Shown in pieces: positions 1 through 5,876 of a DNA stretch of 11,215 nt. The first letter of the stretch is position 1. Each line of letters opens with the position of its first letter. The DNA is taken from contig JAGAFT010000229.1 of assembly GCA_017627975.1 (NCBI GenBank), positions 1 to 11,215 of the forward strand. Reading direction: 5' to 3'. Source of the DNA: Oscillospiraceae bacterium. Its GTDB lineage: Bacteria > Bacillota_A > Clostridia > Oscillospirales > Oscillospiraceae. Both the position numbers and the translations under genes were made by a program. The notes under the pieces are model-generated. The model saw only the letters and a list, made by a program, of their open reading frames with translations. It did not search any database and was not told the origin of the DNA.

Positions 1-1297
1 CAAAGCGGATGGGTCCCAGGCGCTCGGACTGCTTTTCGAGGGAGTTGCCCGTCACGACCGCTTCAAAGGTATAGGTTCCCTCCTCGATGCGCGACTTCAC
101 CTCGAAGCCGTTGTTTCCCACGTACATGGGCAGGCGCAGGACCTCGGTTTCGTTCCCGTCATACGCGACGAGGTCCGCCGCAAAGCCAAGATAAGCATCA
201 TAGTCGCCGGCCTCCACCTCCCCTGCCGAGAGGCGGGCGTTGAAGGTTACCGGCTCCAGCGGGTCGAGCTCGTCGCCCTCCCGGTTCATATACAGCGTAA
301 CCTTGAGATTGGTGTTGTAGATCACATCGATCCGGATGCGGTCGCCGGAGATTCCACGAGTCTGCAGGGACCATTTACCGGGGATGATGTCCATGAGCTT
401 GATCGCCGTGAAGGTCTCGTACTGCTGCAGATCCGCCTCATACGGGTTTCCGTCGGGCGTCCGAAGACTGGCCTCCGTTGCGTTTCCCTGAATCACGACA
501 TTGACCTCTTCGACGCCGAAGCCCGGCACCTCAAACGGGGTGTCCAGCACGCCCTCCGGCGGGAACACGCCGTCCGTCAGCGTGACGGTGGAGCTTCGGT
601 AGATCAGCTCGTAAAAGACCTCGAACACCCGGTTCAGGTCCTCGGCTCTGCGCACCTCGGTGAAGACGCCGCCGGTCTCGCCGGAAATGCGCTCCATCTC
701 CGAGCTGTCGGCCGTGCCGTTGCCGTTGAGGCATATGCTGTAGATGGGGACCTCGGCTTCCGCGGCCCGCCGGATCGCCTCGTCCCGCACCTCGGCCGCC
801 TCTTTGGTCATGGCGTCGGTGTACATGGCGGTGTTTCCGTCACTGAGCAGGATGATCACCGAAGGAATCTCCGGATTTCCCTTCTCCTCCAGGCGGTCCA
901 GCGCGGTGTCAAGCCCCGCGCCGATGTTGGTCCAGCCGCCCGGCGTCGGTACATTCCGAAGCGTCTGGACAACGACGTCCTTTTCCGACGGTCCGGTCAC
1001 CGGCTGCGGGCCGATCTCCCGGTCGACACCGGTGGAGAAGACGACGCCGCCGAGGGAGTTTCCCTCATTCGGCAGCAGGTTATTGAAGAGGCGGATCGCC
1101 TCATAGCGGTAGCCGCGGGCATCGGACTCGTTCATCGAAACGCTTGCATCCAGGACCAGCTCCACGTTAAAGCGGTTTGCCGTCTCCGACGGGAGCGGCC
1201 CGGTCGGCAGTGCCGGCGCCTCCGCGGCCGCGCACAGCGGCAGCAGCAGCGTCAGGATCAGAAGCAGCACCGGCAGCGCGCTAAGTCTTTTTCTCAT
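1..1297 (-). CDS. Secreted VWA-domain protein (3' end outside window)
   Basis: The minus-strand frame is open from the ATG at 1297-1295 to the window edge, giving 432 residues with no stop, so the C-terminus is missing. Residues 1-25 form a Sec signal peptide: MRKR, then a leucine-rich core, then a CAAAEA cleavage region. The cysteine there sits in LPLC, which is a poor lipobox, so secretion is more likely than lipidation. A VWA domain follows (about residues 43-220) with a complete-looking MIDAS: DASVS at 50-54, the threonine of GGWTNIG and the aspartate of LLSDGNT. Such domains bind a divalent metal and a protein partner outside the cell. The remaining 200 residues look like beta-rich, Ig-like repeats (LEPVTFNARLSAG, GTYTFEAVVTGNSL) and resemble no enzyme I know. 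The start is supported by AAAGGAGG seven bases upstream and by an extended -10 promoter. It is transcribed divergently from the signalling genes and its role is unknown; adhesion or surface assembly are possibilities. Confidence 0.85.
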   Translation of the reverse strand, partial: MRKRLSALPVLLLILTLLLPLCAAAEAPALPTGPLPSETANRFNVELVLDASVSMNESDARGYRYEAIRLFNNLLPNEGNSLGGVVFSTGVDREIGPQPVTGPSEKDVVVQTLRNVPTPGGWTNIGAGLDTALDRLEEKGNPEIPSVIILLSDGNTAMYTDAMTKEAAEVRDEAIRRAAEAEVPIYSICLNGNGTADSSEMERISGETGGVFTEVRRAEDLNRVFEVFYELIYRSSTVTLTDGVFPPEGVLDTPFEVPGFGVEEVNVVIQGNATEASLRTPDGNPYEADLQQYETFTAIKLMDIIPGKWSLQTRGISGDRIRIDVIYNTNLKVTLYMNREGDELDPLEPVTFNARLSAGEVEAGDYDAYLGFAADLVAYDGNETEVLRLPMYVGNNGFEVKSRIEEGTYTFEAVVTGNSLEKQSERLGPIRF

Positions 1298-1325
1298 GTC
1301 CCCGCCTCCTTTCCGGTACAGCAGC

Positions 1326-1354
1326 ATTGTACCATGCTTTCCGCCCCTGCGCAA
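1326..1354 (-). promoter_or_regulatory. Promoter of the VWA gene
   Basis: Read on the minus strand there is TTGCGC (1354-1349), a 17-base spacer, and TACAAT (1331-1326) preceded by TGG, which makes an extended -10. Transcription would start near 1319 and leave a leader of about 20 bases holding the AAAGGAGG ribosome binding site (1312-1305). The -35 matches only three of six consensus bases, which an extended -10 can compensate for. Confidence 0.6.
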
Positions 1355-1368
1355 CTGCGATGTTTCTG

Positions 1369-1397
1369 TGGAAATGTGCGGACGGGTATGTTATAAT
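1369..1397 (+). promoter_or_regulatory. Promoter of the permease/c-di-GMP gene
   Basis: TGGAAA (1369-1374), a 17-base spacer and a consensus TATAAT (1392-1397) preceded by TGT form a textbook extended -10 sigma-A promoter. The start site would be near 1404, giving a leader of about 67 bases before the ATG at 1471. The promoter faces away from the VWA promoter about 40 bases to its left, so one regulator binding between them could act on both; I see no recognisable operator. Confidence 0.7.
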
Positions 1398-1430
1398 AAA
1401 ATCTGTATATGGTTACGGATCTCGAAAAAC

Positions 1431-1451
1431 GCCTGCCGCAGCGCGGCAGGC
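1431..1451 (+). repeat. GC-rich inverted repeat in the mRNA leader
   Basis: GCCTGCCGC (1431-1439), loop AGC, GCGGCAGGC (1443-1451): nine perfect base pairs with a three-base loop. It sits wholly inside the predicted leader and ends seven bases before the ribosome binding site CGGAGGT (1458-1464). No U-run follows, so it is not an intrinsic terminator. It could be an RNA hairpin affecting translation or stability, or a DNA operator; the sequence alone does not decide. Confidence 0.7.
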
Positions 1452-1470
1452 AGACTTCGGAGGTAGCGGG

Positions 1471-2994
1471 ATGAACAACGACAGAACCCTGCAAAAGCAC
1501 CTGTCGCCGGCGGGTGCATGGGCCTTTGCCATCGGCACCGCCATCGGCTGGGGCTCGCTGGTGGTGACCGCCAACACCTATCTTGCCCAGTCCGGCCCCA
1601 TGGGCAGCGTCCTGGGTCTGGTGCTCGGCGCGCTGATCATGGCGGTGATCGCGGTGAACTACGCCTATCTGATGCGGGCCTTCCCGGAGGCGGGGGGCGC
1701 CTATGCGTACACGCGGGAGGCCTTCGGCTACGACTTTGCCTTCCTGACGGCCTGGTTCCTCGCGATGACGTATCTTGCGGTCCTTTGGGCCAATGTCACG
1801 TCGCTGCCCCTGTACGGGCGGATCTTCATGGGCGGTCTGTTCCGTGTCGGGAAGCTCTATACCATCTTCGGGTATGACGTTTACCTGGGCGAGGTGCTGC
1901 TGTCCATGGCGGCGCTGCTTGTGACGGGCTACCTCTGCATCCGGCATGAGAAGCTTGTCGATGTCCTCATGATCGCCCTTGCCATCCTCTTCACGGCCGG
2001 AATCGCGGTCTGCTTCATCGGGGGCTTCGCCGGCGGCGGCCGTGAGCTGAAGCCGCTCTATCTCCCGGACAGCTCGGAGCTGTCACAGATTGTGCAAATC
2101 GCCGTCATCTCGCCCTGGGCCTTCATCGGCTTTGAGAGCATCTCCCACGGCGTGGAGGAATTCCGCTTTGACCACCGGCGGATCCGGCGGCTGATGCATG
2201 TGGTCGTGGTGATGACGCTGGCGCTCTACGTGATGGTGACGCTTCTGTCGGTGACGGCGTATCCCGAGCGGTACGACAGCTGGCTCTCGTACATCCGGGA
2301 CCTGAACAACCTCGAGGGCCTTGAGGCTCTGCCGGCCTTCTATGCCGCAAACCGCTACCTCGGCGGCTTCGGCGTATGGGCGCTGATGCTGTCGCTGCTG
2401 GGTCTGGTCATCACAAGCCTCATCGGAAACACCTTTGCCCTGAGCCGCCTGTTCTTCGCGCTGGGCCGGGACAAGGTCCTTCCGAAAAAGCTTGCCGAGC
2501 TCAACGACCGGAATGTTCCGGCCAATGCCGTGGCCCTGGTCATCGCCGTCTCGTTTCTGATCCCGCTGATCGGAAGAACCGCCATCGGATGGATCGTGGG
2601 ACGTCACAACCATCGGCGCCACGCTGATCTACGCCCTGGTCTCCGCCGCCGCGGCGAAGCTGGCCAAACAGGACGGGAACCGGGCGATTCGCTTTGCGGG
2701 AACACTCGGCCTCGGTCTCATGCTCGCCTTTGGCGCGTACATTCTGCTTCCCAACCTTCTGCTCAGAAGCTCCATGGCGCGCGAGACCTACTTCCTGTTC
2801 ATCGCGTGGAGCGTGCTGGGCTTCCTGTTCTTCCGCTACATTCTCCGGATCGATACGGAAAAGCGCTTCGGCAACTCCCTCATCGTCTGGGTGGCGCTGC
2901 AGGGCCTGGTGCTGTTCGTGTCCCTGATCTGGATGCGCCAGTCCATGATCGTCTCCAACGACACCTTGCTGGACAACATCCACACCTACTATGA
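1471..2994 (+). CDS. APC-type amino-acid permease module, N-terminal part of a frameshifted sensor fusion
   Basis: The start ATG at 1471 follows CGGAGGT by about seven bases; the frame is open further upstream, but that part precedes the promoter. Residues 1-376 are an APC-superfamily permease: hydrophobic helices at about 12-33, 43-68, 83-112, 138-185 (two), 203-226, 240-264, 300-330 and 350-366. The glycine-rich GTAIGWGS in helix 1 is the usual substrate-binding break of APC transporters, and FPEAGGAYAYTREAFG is a strong family signature. After V376 the frame turns into arginine-rich, non-membrane sequence and ends at 2994. The true continuation (DVTTIGATLIYALVSAAAA) lies in the next frame from 2600, so this entry is genuine only to about 2598. 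With the extra G removed, the permease gains helices at about 376-395, 408-430, 438-457, 468-488 and 537-555, some 14 in all, placing the signalling domains in the cytoplasm. The substrate is not readable; amino acid or polyamine is likely. The protein may act as a receptor rather than a pump. Confidence 0.85.
   Translation: MNNDRTLQKHLSPAGAWAFAIGTAIGWGSLVVTANTYLAQSGPMGSVLGLVLGALIMAVIAVNYAYLMRAFPEAGGAYAYTREAFGYDFAFLTAWFLAMTYLAVLWANVTSLPLYGRIFMGGLFRVGKLYTIFGYDVYLGEVLLSMAALLVTGYLCIRHEKLVDVLMIALAILFTAGIAVCFIGGFAGGGRELKPLYLPDSSELSQIVQIAVISPWAFIGFESISHGVEEFRFDHRRIRRLMHVVVVMTLALYVMVTLLSVTAYPERYDSWLSYIRDLNNLEGLEALPAFYAANRYLGGFGVWALMLSLLGLVITSLIGNTFALSRLFFALGRDKVLPKKLAELNDRNVPANAVALVIAVSFLIPLIGRTAIGWIVGRHNHRRHADLRPGLRRRGEAGQTGREPGDSLCGNTRPRSHARLWRVHSASQPSAQKLHGARDLLPVHRVERAGLPVLPLHSPDRYGKALRQLPHRLGGAAGPGAVRVPDLDAPVHDRLQRHLAGQHPHLL
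2598..2600 (+). other. Single-base frameshift site (extra G)
   Basis: The run GGG at 2598-2600 separates two frames of one protein. Reading ATC GTG, skipping one G, then GAC GTC ACA ACC gives W-I-V-D-V-T-T, a natural APC helix boundary. Without the skip the product becomes arginine-rich. The receiving frame has a stop at 2558-2560, so the shift must lie after 2560. No slippery heptamer or downstream pseudoknot is evident, so an inactivating insertion or a sequencing error is more likely than programmed frameshifting. Confidence 0.88.
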
Positions 2995-5815
2995 AGAGCA
3001 CGACGACCTGGACGGGCAGAGAACCGAAGATGAGCGCTATGTGGAGCTGCAGCTGGAGTCGGCCAAGGAAGAGGATGCCCGCACGATGGTGATCGCGGTC
3101 GGAATGGTCAGCTTCACCCTGTTCATCATGCTGAACAACCACTTCTATATGAACCGGCGGGCCAAAGAGAGCGATCACCTTGCGAATATCGACCCCATGA
3201 CCGGTGTCAAGAGCAAGCTTGCCTTCCTCAACAGCGAGAAAAAATTTGACGAGGCCATCGCGGACGGCACCGTGGAGAAATTCGCCGTGGCGGTCTGCGA
3301 TGTCAACGGCCTGAAAAAGATCAACGATACCCTCGGCCACAAGGCCGGCGATGAATATATCCGCAGCGCTAGCAGACTGGTCTGCGATATCTTCCAGCAC
3401 AGCCCGGTATTCCGGGTGGGCGGAGACGAGTTTGTGGTGATTCTCACTGGGAGAGACTATCTCATCCGCAAAGAGCTGCTTCTGACCCTCCATGACCGCT
3501 CGGTGGCGAACATCAGCAAGGAGGGCGCCGTGGTGGTCTCGGGCGGGTTCTCCTCCTACAAGCCCGGGGAAGACCGCAGCTTCCATGAGGTCTTCGAGCG
3601 GGCGGACACGCTCATGTATGAGGAAAAGCAGCTTCTGAAGGGGCTGGGCTCGGTCACCAGGGATGACAGCGAAGCCGAAGCGCATCCGGCGGTCCCGCTG
3701 AAGCAGGACGGCGCGGACGTGCTGTCGCTGAGCCGGCATGTGCTGATCGTGGAGGACGAAGTGCCCAACCAGATGATGCTTGGCATGATGCTGGAAGCGG
3801 AGGGGTATGAGCTTCTCTATGCCGACGACGGCGTGGAGGCGCTGGAACAGCTCAAGCTGCACCATGACGACCTGGCCATCGTTCTTCTGGATCTGCAGAT
3901 GCCCAAGATGACCGGCATGGACGTCCTTCGGGTCATGAAGGAGGAGGAAGAGTTCCGGAAGATTCCGGTCATTATCCTCACGGCGGACCAGAGCGCGGAG
4001 GTGGAATGCCTCAAGATCGGCGCCATGGACTTCATCCCCAAGCCCTATCCGAGTCCGGAGATCGTCCAGGCGAGGGTGCGGCGCTGCATCGACCTTGCCG
4101 AGAAGCAGGACATCATCCAGTCCACCGAGCGCGACAGCCTGACAAGGCTCTACAACGTGGACTACTTCATGAACTATGTCCGGATGTACGACCAGCATTA
4201 CGCCGACATGCCCATGGACGCCATGGTGATCGACGTGAACAGTTTCCACATGATCAACGAGCGCTTCGGCCGGCAGCAGGGCGACCGGGTGCTCAGCCGC
4301 CTGGGAGAGCAGATCCGCCTCATTGCCCGCGAGATCGGAGGCGTCGCCTGCCGCCGGGGCGCGGACACCTTCCTCATCTACTGCCCGCACAGGGAGGACT
4401 ATGAGGAACTTCTCAAGAAGGCATCCGGCGGCCTGACGGGAGACGAGGCGACCGCCAACCGGGTAAGACTTCGCATGGGCGTATACGCCCAGGTGGACAA
4501 GAGCCTGGAGGTCGACCGCCGCTTTGACTATGCAAAGACCGCGGCGAATACCATCAAGAACGGCTACCTGAAGACGGTCGGCGTGTATAACCAGCAGATG
4601 CACGACGCGGAGCTGTACCGCGCGCGTCTCCTGGAGGACTTCCGCCCCGCGCTGCGGGCGCGCTGCTTTACGGTGTTTGTCCAGCCCAAGTTCAATGTCC
4701 GCGCAGGCAAGCCGGTCCTCACCGGAGCCGAGGCGCTGGTGCGGTGGAAGCATCCGGAGCTCGGCATGATCAGCCCGGGGGTGTTCATTCCGCTTCTGGA
4801 GGACAACGGCCTGATTCCGGAGCTGGACCGCTACGTCTGGAGAGAGGCCGCCGAAAGGATCCGGGACTGGAAGAAGCGCTTCGGCTTCTGTGTGCCGGTG
4901 TCGGTGAACGTCTCGCGGATCGACATGCTGACCCCCGACCTCAAGGAGGTCTTCGCGGAGATTCTTTCCTCCTGCGGCCTGCAGCCGGAGGATCTCATCC
5001 TGGAGGTAACGGAGTCGGCCTATACGGGAGACTCGGAGCAGATTCTTTCCACCGCACAGGAACTCCGGGATATGGGCCTGCGCATTGAGATGGACGACTT
5101 CGGAACGGGATATTCCTCTCTCGGCATGATGTCCAATCTTCCGCTGGACGCGCTGAAGCTGGACATGAGCTTTGTCCGCAACGCCTTCGGCGAAGCGAAG
5201 GACCTGCGGATGATCGAGCTGATCATCGACATTGCGGACTATCTCGGCGTCCCCGTGGTGGCCGAGGGGGTGGAGACCGAGGAACAGTACCTGGCGCTCA
5301 AGGCGCTGGGCTGCGACGTGATCCAGGGGTACTACTTCTCCAAGCCGGTGCCGCCTGAAGAGTTTGACCGCTTCCTCGCGGAGCTGGAGACGCCGCCGGT
5401 TCCGGTGGTGCCGGAATACCGCCAGTCTTACATCAGCATCTCCAAGGCTCTGGCCGGAGACTTTGAGCGCATGTTCTACATCGACACCCGGTCCGGCCGG
5501 TTCCTGGAGTTCCGGGCCGAGGGCGAGCACGAGCTCGAAATCCTTCCGGGCGGGGCGGACTTCTTCGATGAGCCGGAGAAACTTCTTCCCGGCGCGGTGT
5601 GTGAGGAGGATCGCCCCCGCGTAGGAGCCGCCCTTCGCAGGGAGAGCCTGGCAAAGTGGGCGGAGACGGACGAGCCGCAGGCCGTAAGATTCCGGCGCGC
5701 GGACGACGAAGCCCGGAAGGTCCGCATTCTCCAGACGGTTCGGACCCGAAACCGGGACGACCGTCACCTTGTCATCGGCGTGAGGCCGGACCCGGATTCT
5801 TCGGGATCGCTGTAA
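2720..5815 (+). CDS. GGDEF-REC-GGDEF(degenerate)-EAL-PAS-like c-di-GMP protein, C-terminal part of the frameshifted sensor fusion
   Basis: 2720 is only the first ATG after the frameshift; it has no ribosome binding site, and the frame really continues the permease from 2600. Numbering from 2720: the last permease helices and an extracytoplasmic loop of about 45 residues with one final helix (1-145). Next is a GGDEF domain (155-310) with intact GGDEF at 234-238 and DVNGLKKIND substrate residues; the upstream RxxD inhibitory site is absent (FQHS). A receiver (340-460) has phospho-acceptor D391, acidic VEDE, LTA and KP. A second GGDEF-like domain (470-630) has RGADT at 546-550 and is presumably catalytically dead. 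The EAL phosphodiesterase (632-885) has E671 of EAL, N730, E762, D792-D793 of DDFGTG, K813, E849 and Q869, so it looks active. The 130-residue tail (900-1031) is PAS-like. The protein should both make and break c-di-GMP at the membrane, with the receiver and transporter as inputs. The stop is followed 61 bases later by the kinase gene without a terminator. Confidence 0.9.
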   Translation: MLAFGAYILLPNLLLRSSMARETYFLFIAWSVLGFLFFRYILRIDTEKRFGNSLIVWVALQGLVLFVSLIWMRQSMIVSNDTLLDNIHTYYEEHDDLDGQRTEDERYVELQLESAKEEDARTMVIAVGMVSFTLFIMLNNHFYMNRRAKESDHLANIDPMTGVKSKLAFLNSEKKFDEAIADGTVEKFAVAVCDVNGLKKINDTLGHKAGDEYIRSASRLVCDIFQHSPVFRVGGDEFVVILTGRDYLIRKELLLTLHDRSVANISKEGAVVVSGGFSSYKPGEDRSFHEVFERADTLMYEEKQLLKGLGSVTRDDSEAEAHPAVPLKQDGADVLSLSRHVLIVEDEVPNQMMLGMMLEAEGYELLYADDGVEALEQLKLHHDDLAIVLLDLQMPKMTGMDVLRVMKEEEEFRKIPVIILTADQSAEVECLKIGAMDFIPKPYPSPEIVQARVRRCIDLAEKQDIIQSTERDSLTRLYNVDYFMNYVRMYDQHYADMPMDAMVIDVNSFHMINERFGRQQGDRVLSRLGEQIRLIAREIGGVACRRGADTFLIYCPHREDYEELLKKASGGLTGDEATANRVRLRMGVYAQVDKSLEVDRRFDYAKTAANTIKNGYLKTVGVYNQQMHDAELYRARLLEDFRPALRARCFTVFVQPKFNVRAGKPVLTGAEALVRWKHPELGMISPGVFIPLLEDNGLIPELDRYVWREAAERIRDWKKRFGFCVPVSVNVSRIDMLTPDLKEVFAEILSSCGLQPEDLILEVTESAYTGDSEQILSTAQELRDMGLRIEMDDFGTGYSSLGMMSNLPLDALKLDMSFVRNAFGEAKDLRMIELIIDIADYLGVPVVAEGVETEEQYLALKALGCDVIQGYYFSKPVPPEEFDRFLAELETPPVPVVPEYRQSYISISKALAGDFERMFYIDTRSGRFLEFRAEGEHELEILPGGADFFDEPEKLLPGAVCEEDRPRVGAALRRESLAKWAETDEPQAVRFRRADDEARKVRILQTVRTRNRDDRHLVIGVRPDPDSSGSL

Positions 5816-5861
5816 TCGGGCGGGAGGGTCCGCACATAGAAATGGGCAGACAAGACGCCAT

Positions 5862-5867
5862 AGGGAG
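5862..5867 (+). promoter_or_regulatory. Ribosome binding site of the histidine kinase gene
   Basis: AGGGAG lies nine bases before the ATG at 5877 and decides that start. The 61-base gap after the EAL stop holds no convincing promoter or terminator, so the kinase is probably co-transcribed with the upstream gene. Confidence 0.6.
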
Positions 5868-5876
5868 CATCAATTC

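Noticed and set aside
744..1106. Plus-strand frame within the VWA gene
   Set aside because: Serine- and arginine-rich shadow of the VWA domain, whose MIDAS motif is plainly on the other strand.
1404..1470. c-di-GMP riboswitch in the leader of the fusion gene
   Set aside because: The leader is only about 67 bases and contains a simple hairpin; I see none of the GEMM-type conserved sequence.
1294..1947. A 217-codon minus-strand frame opposite the permease
   Set aside because: It crosses the divergent promoter region and lies over clear permease helices; no start signal and no recognisable motif.
2068..2084. Palindrome GACAGCTC-G-GAGCTGTC in the permease gene
   Set aside because: The one-base centre cannot form the full RNA hairpin and 8-bp arms are not remarkable in GC-rich coding DNA.
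2590..2610. Programmed +1 frameshifting at the GGG site
   Set aside because: No stop or rare codon in the slip position, no Shine-Dalgarno-like stimulator and no obvious downstream structure; mutation or sequence error is simpler.
2540..5767. A 1075-codon open frame on the minus strand opposite the c-di-GMP gene
   Set aside because: The plus strand encodes clear GGDEF, REC and EAL motifs over the same stretch. The minus frame is a histidine- and arginine-rich, low-information translation with no domain motif and no ribosome binding site; GC-rich codon use explains its length.
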